Positions 1-8,080 of a stretch of DNA of 64,000 nt are shown in pieces. The notes under the pieces are model-generated. The model ran no database searches. It saw only the letters and a program-made list of their open reading frames with translations, and had not been told where the DNA came from. Position 1 is the stretch's first letter. The number at the start of each line of letters is the position of its first letter. The DNA is from Cytobacillus purgationiresistens (GTDB lineage Bacteria; Bacillota; Bacilli; Bacillales; Cytobacillaceae), in assembly GCF_030813235.1 (NCBI RefSeq), contig NZ_JAUSUB010000001.1:248001-312000 (forward strand). The letters run 5' to 3'. Position numbers and translations under genes: made by a program.

Positions 1-51
1 GAATGGTCGGTTGTTAAAGCCAATTTAGAGCGGAAGCTTAGAATCAATTAG
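1..51 (+). CDS. C-terminal end of a gene entering from the left (partial)
   Basis: Frame 1 is open from the first base to a TAG at 49-51 and encodes about 16 basic residues ending KLRIN. The short length gives no family information. It may be the tail of a gene that begins before the window, or chance. Confidence 0.3.
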   Translation, partial: EWSVVKANLERKLRIN

Positions 52-59
52 CATATGTA

Positions 60-109
60 ATGAAATACCACCATCTAAGGTGATATCCTAATAGATGGTG
101 GTATTTCAT
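60..109. repeat. perfect 18-bp inverted repeat (hairpin)
   Basis: Bases 60-77 and 92-109 are perfectly complementary, with a 14-base loop. Neither side is followed by a run of T, so this is not a textbook intrinsic terminator, although it sits between a gene end and the tail of the convergent lipoprotein gene. It could be a factor-assisted terminator or a small palindromic element. Confidence 0.6.
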
Positions 110-173
110 GAGTTGCATAAAAGGCATTATGTTGAGGTATATAGTTGTTTAAAGAAATATAGGCATTTACGCT

Positions 174-773
174 TTACTCTCTATTTGGGAACATTCTTCT
201 TACGGTTTCATTGAATTCTTCAAAAAAGCCTTTTACTGGTTTGCCGTTGCGGATATCGTTTGCATACGTGTCTACACGATTGTAAAAATCTGGGTTTACA
301 GAGACATATACTTGCTCAATATCTTGATCAACAGATTTTATTTGATCGGAAATTTTCCGTTCGATATCTTTTGTTAATTCTTGGTTTTTTCCGCCCTGAA
401 GTGTAGCAGCAACATATGCGTTATTATCGGTGACAATTACATTCGCTCTTTTTACTTCTTCCATATCAGCCACTTTGTCGGCAGCTTTATCAGCGACAAC
501 CATTTTATTATTGTTATTATTGTTGTTATTGTTGTTGTCATTGTTGTTGTCATTGTTGTTTTTATTCACGACATTTCTTGTGTGGATATTATGGTCGATG
601 TTTGGTTCATGCCGATCGCCATTATAATCCCTATTGTTATAGTTCACTCGTGTAGGTTCATTTACATCTGGTGCACGAACAGCTGTATCGTTCAAGTTGT
701 TATCATTATTCATACCGCAAGCTGATAAAAGAATTCCACTTGCAACAGCAACAGCAAATACTTTATTTTTCAA
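174..773 (-). CDS. YhcN/YlaJ-family sporulation lipoprotein
   Basis: About 199 residues. A short signal peptide ends in a lipobox (LLSAC), so the product should be a lipoprotein. A low-complexity linker rich in Asn and Asp follows at about residues 40-90. The C-terminal half has the YhcN/YlaJ pattern (ANVIVTDNNAYVAATL, later a VSVNPDFYNRV stretch). Members of this family are spore or forespore membrane lipoproteins needed for normal germination or outgrowth. I chose the TTG at 773 because AAAGGG lies 9 bases upstream; the in-frame ATG at 791 has no ribosome binding site. The Asn tract is encoded by a nearly pure AAT/AAC repeat and could vary in length. Confidence 0.8.
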   Translation of the reverse strand: MKNKVFAVAVASGILLSACGMNNDNNLNDTAVRAPDVNEPTRVNYNNRDYNGDRHEPNIDHNIHTRNVVNKNNNDNNNDNNNNNNNNNNKMVVADKAADKVADMEEVKRANVIVTDNNAYVAATLQGGKNQELTKDIERKISDQIKSVDQDIEQVYVSVNPDFYNRVDTYANDIRNGKPVKGFFEEFNETVRRMFPNRE

Positions 774-894
774 TTGAATCAACCCTTTCATTGGTTTTAC
801 ACACTTAGGTTGCCAATTAAAACATTACTTATTCATCCAAATAACCAACATGTTTAATGTTAAAATGAGAATGACAATGAAGGAGGGTGAGGAC

Positions 895-1275
895 ATGATG
901 ACCTATTTATTAATTGGACTTGGCGGGGTATTTGGAAGTGTCCTCAGGTATACAATTTCCTTAGTGACAGCGAATATGTGGGGTAGTCATTTTCCGTTTG
1001 CAACCTTAATCGTAAATATTATCGGTGCGTTTTTATTGGGGTTTCTTACAACCTATGGAAATAAACTAAAAGAGCAATATCAGCTTGCCATAGGAACTGG
1101 AGCGATTGGATCATTTACCACTTTATCAGCAATAAGTGGAGAAACTATGCTCTTATTTAATAATGGACTATATATTAGTGCTGCTTTATACATGTTGGCT
1201 AGCGTGTTGGGAGGGTTGACAGCAGCATTTGGTGGATATACTCTTGGGAAAAAAATTGTGAGTGATTCCGCTTGA
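895..1275 (+). CDS. crcB: CrcB-family fluoride channel subunit (first of pair)
   Basis: 126 residues, four predicted membrane helices. The family signature is present: GGVFGSVLRY near the N-terminus, then a TLIVNIIGAFLLGF helix and GSFTTLSAISGE. CrcB/Fluc proteins are dual-topology fluoride channels that export toxic fluoride. The ATG at 895 follows AGGAGGGTGA at the correct distance; an upstream in-frame ATG at 850 lacks a site. The stop overlaps the start of the second crcB gene (TGATG), so the two are translationally coupled and probably form a heterodimer, as is common where two crcB genes are adjacent. Confidence 0.92.
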   Translation: MMTYLLIGLGGVFGSVLRYTISLVTANMWGSHFPFATLIVNIIGAFLLGFLTTYGNKLKEQYQLAIGTGAIGSFTTLSAISGETMLLFNNGLYISAALYMLASVLGGLTAAFGGYTLGKKIVSDSA

Positions 1276-1637
1276 TGGTTAATTTTGTTTCGGTTGCTGC
1301 TGGTGGTTTTTTAGGTGCGATTTTAAGATATGTATTGATGGTATTTATTAAAAAACGTTTCCAATCAACTATTCCAATGGGAACACTTTTCGTAAATTTA
1401 TTTGGATCCTTTTTACTGGGGATTTTATTAGGTTTGCATTTAAAGGAAAATATTTATGGGCTTTTAGGGATAGGATTTATCGGTGCATTTACAACTTTTT
1501 CGACACTTCAAGTGGAAGTCATACAATTATGGCTTTTACACAAGAAGAAAGAGGCAATTTTATATGTTATCCTTACTTTTATTGGTGGGGTAATTTGTTC
1601 AACGCTTGGATATACCTTAGTAAATAAGTTTGTGTGA
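1275..1637 (+). CDS. crcB: CrcB-family fluoride channel subunit (second of pair)
   Basis: 120 residues with the same four-helix CrcB pattern: GGFLGAILRY, TLFVNLFGSFLLG and GAFTTFSTLQVE, including the conserved Asn, Phe and Thr positions. The ATG at 1275 overlaps the TGA of the first crcB gene. A TTG one codon upstream could also be used. The two genes form a two-gene unit for fluoride resistance. I looked for a fluoride riboswitch ahead of the pair and did not see its conserved core. Confidence 0.92.
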   Translation: MVNFVSVAAGGFLGAILRYVLMVFIKKRFQSTIPMGTLFVNLFGSFLLGILLGLHLKENIYGLLGIGFIGAFTTFSTLQVEVIQLWLLHKKKEAILYVILTFIGGVICSTLGYTLVNKFV

Positions 1638-1711
1638 CATGCTTCTTAAATATGAATGTAAAGAATAAGTTATTATAAATAAGATCGAGTGAAAAAGAGG
1701 AGAGTTATGCA

Positions 1712-1765
1712 ATGGATATAAACAACGTAAGTAAGGTGGAGCATCTTGTCCATCCTAAAAAATAA
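1712..1765 (+). CDS. possible 17-codon upstream ORF overlapping the YbhN-like gene
   Basis: An ATG at 1712 lies 9 bases after AGGAG (1698-1702) and opens a 17-codon frame that stops at 1763-1765, inside the start of the following gene. Either it is a leader that couples translation to the TTG at 1746, or it is the original N-terminus of the next gene. Removing one A from the six-A run at 1757-1762 would join the two frames. Confidence 0.3.
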   Translation: MDINNVSKVEHLVHPKK

Positions 1766-2672
1766 GAAAATAATAACAACCGTAAAATATGCGGTGCCTT
1801 GTATGATTTTGGTATTAATCTTTTTTGAAGCAAAAAGTTTTTTCACTCATTTTAATTGGGCTCTATTGGAGCATTATTTGGACAGGTTATCGATTATGAG
1901 TGTCATATTTATTTTTATTCTTGGACTAGTGGCACTTGTACCAATGTTTTTCTATGATGTCATCTTAAATCGGCTTTTGAAAATAAGAATTCCAGCAAAA
2001 AAACTGATAGGTTATTCTTTATCTGCAAATGCTTACTCTAATCTTATCGGATTTGGTGGAGTCGCTGGTGCGACCTTGCGCACCATTTACTATAGACCAT
2101 ATGTTTCGAGTGAAATTCCTTATATAAAAATAATAGCCAAGCTATCACTTTTTTACTTAAGCGGCCTTTCCGTTCTGGCCTGGTTTGTTTTATTTTCAAA
2201 TAATCAACTGTTTTCTGAACTCAGACTGGTTCATGTTGCTGTATGGGGAATTGCTTTATATGCACCCATTCTGTTGATTGTCTTTCTTTTAAAGCGAAAG
2301 CTATGGGATCTTTCAAATGTAAAAAGGGAATTTATTTCCGAGTTAATGATGATATCGGTTTTTGAATGGCTATTTGTTGTGATATGTATATGGGGAATCA
2401 CGAATATCATGGGTGAGTCAATATCATTACTTGCAGCATTTCCCATTGTTATTTTAGCTGCCTGCGCTGGAATTGCCAGCATGCTTCCGGGAGGAATCGG
2501 ATCATTTGATCTCGTTTTATTACTAGGTTTTGAAGCACAGGGGATCCCTGGAGAGCTCGGGCTCCTTGTCTTGATGTTCTATCGGGGAAGCTATTATATT
2601 GTACCAGCATTATTAGGCACACCTATAGCAATTAATGTACTATGGGGGAAGCTTAAACCAAATAGATTTTAA
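1746..2672 (+). CDS. YbhN/UPF0104 (lysylphosphatidylglycerol synthase membrane-domain) family protein
   Basis: 308 residues, with about eight hydrophobic segments throughout. The sequence resembles the flippase half of MprF without the catalytic domain: the family motifs GGVAGATLRTIYYR in the first third and ASMLPGGIGSFDLVLLLG in the last third are clear. Such stand-alone proteins are integral membrane proteins of unsettled function, probably moving lipids or glycolipids. The TTG start at 1746 follows AAGGTGG. It overlaps a short upstream frame. A strong terminator follows immediately. Confidence 0.8.
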   Translation: MSILKNKKIITTVKYAVPCMILVLIFFEAKSFFTHFNWALLEHYLDRLSIMSVIFIFILGLVALVPMFFYDVILNRLLKIRIPAKKLIGYSLSANAYSNLIGFGGVAGATLRTIYYRPYVSSEIPYIKIIAKLSLFYLSGLSVLAWFVLFSNNQLFSELRLVHVAVWGIALYAPILLIVFLLKRKLWDLSNVKREFISELMMISVFEWLFVVICIWGITNIMGESISLLAAFPIVILAACAGIASMLPGGIGSFDLVLLLGFEAQGIPGELGLLVLMFYRGSYYIVPALLGTPIAINVLWGKLKPNRF

Positions 2673-2674
2673 TA

Positions 2675-2708
2675 AAAAACGAGAAGGTGTATGAACCTTC
2701 TCGTTTTT
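2675..2708. terminator. bidirectional intrinsic terminator
   Basis: A 14-bp stem (2675-2688 with 2695-2708) has A-run and T-run flanks. It serves the YbhN-like gene on the plus strand and bioY on the minus strand. Confidence 0.9.
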
Positions 2709-2726
2709 ACATTTAAATAAAGAGCC

Positions 2727-3311
2727 TTATGCAACTTTGTTATCTTTCTCTTTTAATCGTTCTGGGAAAAGCAGTTTGGCAGATATCAAGCGTTGGCGTG
2801 TAAGGATACCGATCCAGGAAGCAAGGAACGCTTTTACTAAGCCGACTATAATAAAAGGCATAAATCCAGTCATAAAGGCAGCCGTCCATGAAAGGTTTGC
2901 TGCAATTTTTAACCAAGCTGTTCCGAAAATCAAAGTGATAATCATTCCGATTGTATTTGCAATCATCGCATTTTTGATAGTAAACGAGGTTTTTTCTAAG
3001 TATAATCCCATGATAAAAACAGTTGGTATATAGCCAATCAAATAACCGCCCGTTGGTCCGACCAACTTGCTCACTCCGCCTGAAAACTCGGCGAATACAG
3101 GTACGCCAGCTGCACCAATGGCGAGATAGAGAAGTACAGATATCGTGCCATACCTAGAGCCTAGTATGGTAGCAGCCAGCCCAATTGCTAATGTTTGGCC
3201 AGTTATTGGGACTAAGGGTAATGGAATAAACAATTGTGCCATAATCCCAATAATTGCTGCAAATAGTGCTGTAAGAATGAGAGAACGTAATTTAAGCTGA
3301 TCTTTTGTCAT
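2727..3311 (-). CDS. bioY: BioY, biotin ECF transporter substrate-binding component
   Basis: 194 residues, six hydrophobic segments. The BioY signature is clear: PLVPITGQTLAIGLAATILG and, further on, GPTGGYLIGYIPT. BioY binds biotin in the membrane and works with the shared EcfA/EcfT energising module, which is not encoded here. I chose the ATG at 3311 because AAAGGGG precedes it; the ATG at 3332 lies upstream of that ribosome binding site. The upstream region carries an inverted repeat that matches the BirA operator, so biotin-responsive repression is likely. Confidence 0.93.
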   Translation of the reverse strand: MTKDQLKLRSLILTALFAAIIGIMAQLFIPLPLVPITGQTLAIGLAATILGSRYGTISVLLYLAIGAAGVPVFAEFSGGVSKLVGPTGGYLIGYIPTVFIMGLYLEKTSFTIKNAMIANTIGMIITLIFGTAWLKIAANLSWTAAFMTGFMPFIIVGLVKAFLASWIGILTRQRLISAKLLFPERLKEKDNKVA

Positions 3312-3333
3312 TATGAATGATTCCCCTTTCATG

Positions 3334-3362
3334 TGTAAACCAAATATGCATTATAGTTTACA
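3334..3362. promoter_or_regulatory. BirA-type operator of bioY
   Basis: TGTAAAC at 3334-3340 and GTTTACA at 3356-3362 form a perfect 7-bp inverted repeat with a 15-base spacer, just upstream of bioY. This agrees with the known Bacillus BirA operator form (TGTTAAC-like arms, 14-16 base spacer). Confidence 0.75.
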
Positions 3363-3420
3363 TTATAAAAAAGGGATGCCAGTTGTGTCAACTTTTTTTA
3401 TTGTAGGGTAACATACAAGC

Positions 3421-3900
3421 TTATTTCATTAATTTTTTGCATTCACGGTGGATTCTTTTTATCGTTTCCATATGCAATGCTTCATGGTAAGCGCTGAATA
3501 ATAGTGTTTCACCAACAGTATAAAAGGTAATTCCAGCACGATTCTTAAAAGGAGTTGGAAGCTTATGTGTAAAATTGGTTTTTATGGCTTGTTCAACTCT
3601 TGTACTTTGCTTTTCCATTTCTTTTAGTATTTCATTTAAGGATGGGGGATTATCAACCCAATCCGATGGTTTTGTTCCTGCGGCAAACAAATTCTCATAC
3701 AGCTGAGGGATCTGTTTATCTTCGCCATACGCTCCAAAGACAAGTAACTCTTGAACATATACAATATGACCATAATTCCAGCGAATATTGTTATTATATC
3801 CATGTGGAATAATATCTGCTGAATCTTCTTTAATCCTGCTTAATGAATTCTCAGTAATTGAACGCACCGTCTTCAAATGATTAATAATACTTTCTTCCAT
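3421..3900 (-). CDS. DinB/YfiT-family putative metal-dependent protein
   Basis: 159 residues, predicted four-helix bundle of the DinB superfamily. The likely metal-binding histidines are one in NYGHIVYVQE (about residue 45) and a pair in AYHEALHME near the C-terminus. DinB-like proteins in Bacillaceae are damage-inducible or thiol-transferase-like enzymes; bacillithiol transferase is one known activity, but this member cannot be assigned a substrate from sequence alone. The start ATG follows a strong AAGGAGGATGATGAC. Confidence 0.8.
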   Translation of the reverse strand: MEESIINHLKTVRSITENSLSRIKEDSADIIPHGYNNNIRWNYGHIVYVQELLVFGAYGEDKQIPQLYENLFAAGTKPSDWVDNPPSLNEILKEMEKQSTRVEQAIKTNFTHKLPTPFKNRAGITFYTVGETLLFSAYHEALHMETIKRIHRECKKLMK

Positions 3901-4041
3901 GTCATCATCCTCCTTCTATTTTTATTACAAATTCGTGATGGGCCTTCTTATTTCCTACCTTTTGCGAAGGAATCAATTCTCCTTTAAAGGAAATGATAAA
4001 GGCAATCATTATTAGTTGAATTTTTTTTTTGATTGTGTAAA

Positions 4042-4075
4042 ATATAATTAACAATTATCATTTTGTTAATTATAT
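4042..4075. promoter_or_regulatory. perfect inverted repeat over the promoter of the NAD salvage operon
   Basis: Bases 4042-4054 and 4063-4075 are perfect 13-bp inverted arms around an 8-base centre. The left arm contains TATAAT (4043-4048), a good -10 box, so a bound protein would block transcription. It lies 29 bases upstream of the NrtR-like gene, which makes autoregulation by that protein the simplest explanation (inference). Confidence 0.65.
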
Positions 4076-4103
4076 ATAGTGGGACGGTGACAGTATTTCA
4101 TTT

Positions 4104-4856
4104 ATGACTGATAAAAAATATCGCACACCTGATGGATATACAGCAGATATTTCCGTATTCACCATCCTCACTGAAGAATTAAAAGCGTTTACGCCACCTA
4201 TTATGTCATTGAAAATCATGCTCATTAAACGTGCAGATTTAACGATCGAAGGGGACGCAAATATAGAGGCAGGCAAGTGGGCTTTACCTGGAGGCTTCGT
4301 TCAACCAGATGAAGACGCCTATCAAGCTGCAGAAAGAGAACTCACTGAAGAAACTGGTATAACCGGTATACATATGAAACATTTTGGGGTATATGATAAA
4401 CCTGGCCGCGACCCTCGTGGGTGGATTATATCCAATGCACATTATGCAATTGTGCCAGAACATCATTTATTAAAAAGAAAAGCGAGTGACGATGCTGATC
4501 AAGTGGAGCTTTTCTCAGTAGATGAAGCCCTCCAATTTGACTTGGCATTTGATCACAAACAAATTATTAAGGCTGCAGTGAGTGTAATCACACGGGAGAT
4601 TTTGCAGACAACAGCAGCAAAGAATTTCTTGCCTAAGGAATTTACCTATTCAGAATTGCAGGCTGTTTTATCAACTGTGACTAAAGATTCAGCAATCTTA
4701 AACGAGCAAGCATTCGCAAGAAAAATTAAAGCCTTGCCATTTATTGAGTTAGTTGAAGGGAAAACAACTCAAAGAACTTCAAAAAAAGGGGCAAAGCTTT
4801 ACAGATTTAATAATATGGAAATTTTAAAACCAATCTATACCGCAAGATATAATTAG
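4104..4856 (+). CDS. nrtR: NrtR-like Nudix protein: NAD-metabolism regulator / ADP-ribose pyrophosphatase
   Basis: 250 residues. The N-terminal Nudix domain (about 10-150) has a complete Nudix box, from GGFVQPDE to REL.EE.GI, so hydrolysis of ADP-ribose or a related compound is possible. The C-terminal 80 residues match the winged helix of NrtR regulators, with FTYSELQAVL and a YRFNN end. NrtR proteins repress NAD biosynthesis genes and are released by ADP-ribose. The gene is the first of a run with pncA, pncB and nadE and sits behind a long inverted repeat. Many NrtR proteins have lost the catalytic box; this one has kept it. Confidence 0.82.
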   Translation: MTDKKYRTPDGYTADISVFTILTEELKAFTPPIMSLKIMLIKRADLTIEGDANIEAGKWALPGGFVQPDEDAYQAAERELTEETGITGIHMKHFGVYDKPGRDPRGWIISNAHYAIVPEHHLLKRKASDDADQVELFSVDEALQFDLAFDHKQIIKAAVSVITREILQTTAAKNFLPKEFTYSELQAVLSTVTKDSAILNEQAFARKIKALPFIELVEGKTTQRTSKKGAKLYRFNNMEILKPIYTARYN

Positions 4857-4879
4857 TTATATGGGAGTGGTGAGGGTAC

Positions 4880-5422
4880 GTGAAAAAAGCATTAATCAAT
4901 ATTGATTATACGAATGATTTTGTCACAGGTGCATTGCCATGCGGACAACCAGCTATCGAGATTGAAAATGAGATTAATAGGATAACAAAACAATTCATTG
5001 ATGAAGGGGAATATACAGTTTTCGCCATTGATCTGCATCATGAAGACGACCCGTATCATCCTGAAACGCCGCTTTATCCACCGCATAATATAGAAGGTAC
5101 AGAAGGAAGAAATTTATATGGTAAGCTTGACGCGCTTTACGATAAGAATCAATCATCTGATCATGTAGTGTGGATGGATAAAACGAGGTATAGTGCCTTT
5201 GCCGGAACTGATTTAGAAATGAAACTCAGAGAAAGAAATATTACCGAGGTTCACTTGGTTGGTGTTTGTACTGATATTTGTGTGCTCCACACAGCAGTGG
5301 ATGCCTACAACAAGGGTTTTAAAATAATTATATATGAGAATGCAACTGCAAGTTTTAATCAAATAGGGCATGAATGGGCACTTCAACACTTTAAATCATC
5401 CATGAACGCGGTTGTGAAATAA
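4880..5422 (+). CDS. pncA: nicotinamidase (isochorismatase-like hydrolase)
   Basis: 180 residues. The catalytic triad of the isochorismatase family is present: Asp9 (INIDYTNDF), Lys101 (WMDKTRYSAF) and Cys134 (GVCTDICVLH). Asp51 and His53 (AIDLHHED) provide the metal site typical of nicotinamidases. It converts nicotinamide to nicotinate, the first step of NAD salvage. The GTG start at 4880 follows GGAGTGGTGAGG. The gene lies 23 bases after the Nudix regulator and 20 bases before pncB, in one operon. Confidence 0.9.
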   Translation: MKKALINIDYTNDFVTGALPCGQPAIEIENEINRITKQFIDEGEYTVFAIDLHHEDDPYHPETPLYPPHNIEGTEGRNLYGKLDALYDKNQSSDHVVWMDKTRYSAFAGTDLEMKLRERNITEVHLVGVCTDICVLHTAVDAYNKGFKIIIYENATASFNQIGHEWALQHFKSSMNAVVK

Positions 5423-5442
5423 AGAAAAAGGGGTATTTTTTA

Positions 5443-6918
5443 ATGAATAAGCCATATCCAGACGACAGCATGACATTACATACGGATCTTTATCAAATCA
5501 ATATGGCCCAAACGTATTGGCAAGACGGTATCCACAATAAAAAAGCTGTTTTCGATTTATATTTTAGAAAGCTTCCCTTTGGGAATGGCTATGGAATCTT
5601 TGCTGGTTTAGAAAGAGCCATTGAGTTTATAAAGGCTTTTAAATTCTCTGAAACGGACATTGTCTATTTACGTGAAGAGTTGAACTATCCAGAAGCCTTT
5701 TTAGACTACTTAGCTACGCTTACTTTTACAGGATCTATCAGATCCATGGAAGAGGGCGAGATTGTCTTTGCAAATGAACCAATGGTTAGAATAGAAGCAC
5801 CGCTTGCTCAGGCACAATTAATTGAAACAGCACTCTTAAATATCATCAACTATCAAACATTAATTGCGACAAAAGCGGCGAGAATTAAAGAAGTACTTGA
5901 TAATGGAATCGCAATGGAATTCGGATCAAGAAGAGCACAAGAAATGGATGCTGGTGTGTGGGGAGCGCGTGCGACTTTTATTGGCGGATTCCACGCAACA
6001 TCCAATACAAGAGCTGGGAAAATGTTTAATATTCCAGTCGCAGGTACACATGCACATTCACTTGTACAAGCTTATCAGGATGAATACACTGCCTTTCATA
6101 AATATGCCGCTACACATAAAGACTGCACATTTTTAGTAGATACTTATGATACGCTTCGTTCAGGTGTACCAACTGCGATTAAAGTAGCTAAAGAATTAGG
6201 AGATAAAATTAACTTTGCTGGTATCAGAATTGATAGCGGAGATTTAGCGTACCTTTCTAAAGAAGCAAGAAAAATGCTGGATGAAGCTGGTTTTACTAAC
6301 ACAAAAATCGTAGCTTCAAATGATCTGGATGAATACACTATTATGAATCTTAAAGCTCAAGGAGCAAAAATAGACACATGGGGGATTGGCACAAAGTTAA
6401 TTACAGGCTATGATCAGCCAGCTCTAGGTGCAGTGTATAAAATGGTTTCCATCGAAAATGAAAAAGGCGAGATGGAAGATACAATCAAAATAAGCGGAAA
6501 TCCTGAAAAAGTTACAACTCCTGGATTAAAAAAGGTTTATCGAATCATAAATAAGGAAAACCATAAATCAGAGGGCGACTATATTGCTCTAGAAGAAGAA
6601 AATCCATCAGAGCAAGAGCGCTTAAAAATGTTCCATCCCATTCACACGTATATTAGCAAGTTTGTTACTAACTTTGAGGCGAGAGATTTGCACAAAAATA
6701 TCTTCGTCGATGGAGAGCTAGTTTATGAAACACCATCGCTCAAGGAAGTTCAAACCTACGCAAAAGAGAATTTAGACTTATTATGGCACGAGTACCGCAG
6801 GTCATTAAACCCTGAGGAATACCCGGTTGATCTAAGTCCAATGTGCTGGGAAAATAAAATCAAGCAGATTGACAATGTAAAACAGAAAGTAAAGGCAAAG
6901 ATTAATCAAAACTTCTAA
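5443..6918 (+). CDS. pncB: nicotinate phosphoribosyltransferase
   Basis: 491 residues, the usual length for the Gram-positive type. It opens with the family motif [15 protein letters not shown] and contains [21 protein letters not shown] (the region of the phosphorylated His) and a [14 protein letters not shown] stretch that binds the ribose phosphate. The enzyme makes nicotinate mononucleotide from nicotinate and PRPP with ATP hydrolysis. It sits between pncA and nadE, so the operon covers salvage apart from the NadD adenylyltransferase step, which is not in this window. Confidence 0.95.
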   Translation: MNKPYPDDSMTLHTDLYQINMAQTYWQDGIHNKKAVFDLYFRKLPFGNGYGIFAGLERAIEFIKAFKFSETDIVYLREELNYPEAFLDYLATLTFTGSIRSMEEGEIVFANEPMVRIEAPLAQAQLIETALLNIINYQTLIATKAARIKEVLDNGIAMEFGSRRAQEMDAGVWGARATFIGGFHATSNTRAGKMFNIPVAGTHAHSLVQAYQDEYTAFHKYAATHKDCTFLVDTYDTLRSGVPTAIKVAKELGDKINFAGIRIDSGDLAYLSKEARKMLDEAGFTNTKIVASNDLDEYTIMNLKAQGAKIDTWGIGTKLITGYDQPALGAVYKMVSIENEKGEMEDTIKISGNPEKVTTPGLKKVYRIINKENHKSEGDYIALEEENPSEQERLKMFHPIHTYISKFVTNFEARDLHKNIFVDGELVYETPSLKEVQTYAKENLDLLWHEYRRSLNPEEYPVDLSPMCWENKIKQIDNVKQKVKAKINQNF

Positions 6919-6929
6919 AGGGAGATGTT

Positions 6930-7754
6930 ATGATGTCAATGCAAGAAAAGATCATCCAAGCACTGAACGTAAAGCCAGAGATTGACCCAAAAGAAGAAAT
7001 AAAAACAAGGGTCAAATTTTTAAAAGATTATTTATTAAAATCTGGCGCTAAAGGTTATGTTTTAGGTATAAGCGGTGGTCAGGATTCTTCATTAGCCGGA
7101 AGACTAGCCCAATTAGCTGCTGAGGAGTTACGAGAAGAAGGACATGATTCTACCTTTGTTGCTGTAAGACTTCCTTATGGTGAACAGCATGATGAAGATG
7201 ATGCACAGCTTGCACTCAAGTTCATCCAAGCTGATCATGAATATACTTATAACGTGAAGAAACCAGTAGATGAAATACAAACGGCTTATGATGAAGTAAT
7301 GAAAGAAAAACCTCTCAAGGATTTTCATAAAGGTAATGTGAAAGCACGTATGAGAATGATTGCTCACTATGCATTTGGCGGTCAAATGGGGCTACTTGTT
7401 ATTGGAACAGATCACGCAGCAGAAGCAGTAACAGGCTTCTTCACCAAGTTCGGTGACGGCGGAGCCGATGTCCTCCCACTCTCTGGATTATCAAAACGCC
7501 AAGGTAAGCTCCTACTAAAGGAATTAGGCGCAGAGGAGAGAATCTATTTAAAAATGCCAACTGCTGACCTTTTAGACCAAACACCTGGACAGGCAGATGA
7601 AACAGAGCTCGGTATCACGTATGATGAGCTGGATGATTATTTAGAAGGTAAAGAAGTTACAGCAGAAGTGGCTGAGAAGGTCGAAAAACGCTATCTCATA
7701 ACGGAGCATAAGAGACAACTTCCGGCTTCCATGCACGATGACTGGTGGAAATAA
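6930..7754 (+). CDS. nadE: NH3-dependent NAD synthetase
   Basis: 274 residues. The ATP-pyrophosphatase P-loop GISGGQDSS is at about residues 46-54, and [20 protein letters not shown] is the characteristic NadE stretch. The protein has no glutaminase domain, so it should use ammonia to amidate nicotinate adenine dinucleotide, the last step to NAD. It starts 11 bases after pncB with AAAGGGAG upstream. It is the last gene of the operon and is followed by a strong terminator. Confidence 0.95.
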   Translation: MMSMQEKIIQALNVKPEIDPKEEIKTRVKFLKDYLLKSGAKGYVLGISGGQDSSLAGRLAQLAAEELREEGHDSTFVAVRLPYGEQHDEDDAQLALKFIQADHEYTYNVKKPVDEIQTAYDEVMKEKPLKDFHKGNVKARMRMIAHYAFGGQMGLLVIGTDHAAEAVTGFFTKFGDGGADVLPLSGLSKRQGKLLLKELGAEERIYLKMPTADLLDQTPGQADETELGITYDELDDYLEGKEVTAEVAEKVEKRYLITEHKRQLPASMHDDWWK

Positions 7755-7798
7755 AAACAAACCACAGCCAATTTAATTAAGGCTGTGGTTTGTTTTAT
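7755..7798 (+). terminator. intrinsic terminator after nadE
   Basis: A 15-bp stem (7755-7769 with 7781-7796) and a T-rich tail directly follow the nadE stop codon. Confidence 0.92.
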
Positions 7799-7854
7799 AT
7801 TGCGAAAGTGTTTTTGTGAATTGAGAAGGAAAAAGATACCTATCAAAAAAGGTA

Positions 7855-7966
7855 ATCAATCGGAGGGTTAGATGCCCAAATCGATTAGATAAGAATCAAA
7901 AAGGGAACTAATCGGAGAGTTAGATTAGATGCCCAAATCGATTAGATATCTATCAGAAAGGGAACT
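7855..7966. repeat. imperfect tandem repeat, about 55-58 bp unit
   Basis: Two units share the core GCCCAAATCGATTAGAT (7874-7890 and 7931-7947), the lead-in CGGAG-GTTAGAT and the tail AAAGGGAACTAA. A degenerate third copy (ATACCTATCAAAAAAGGTAATC) precedes them. The repeat lies in the non-coding stretch between nadE and the convergent phosphatase gene. No coding potential is seen. Confidence 0.7.
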
Positions 7967-8027
7967 AACCAGCACACTAGTTTCAAATTAAAACCCATGA
8001 ATGCATCTGCCTCTTAAAATAAAAAAA

Positions 8028-8068
8028 AAGAAAACCCAACAAATGATTCTAAAATCATCTTCTGGGTC
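8028..8068 (-). terminator. intrinsic terminator of the PAP2 phosphatase gene
   Basis: Read on the minus strand, a stem built from ACCCA..TGGGT and AAGATGATT..AATCATTT is followed by TTTTCTTTTTTTTT. Confidence 0.8.
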
Positions 8069-8080
8069 ATCTCTATATTT

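Noticed and set aside
381-725. Two plus-strand frames rich in Ile, Val and Leu
   Set aside because: They are the reverse-strand reading of the Asn-codon repeat of the lipoprotein gene; no ribosome binding site.
780-894. Fluoride riboswitch upstream of the crcB pair
   Set aside because: The conserved GG-GATGG core and its pseudoknot partner are not visible in the short upstream region.
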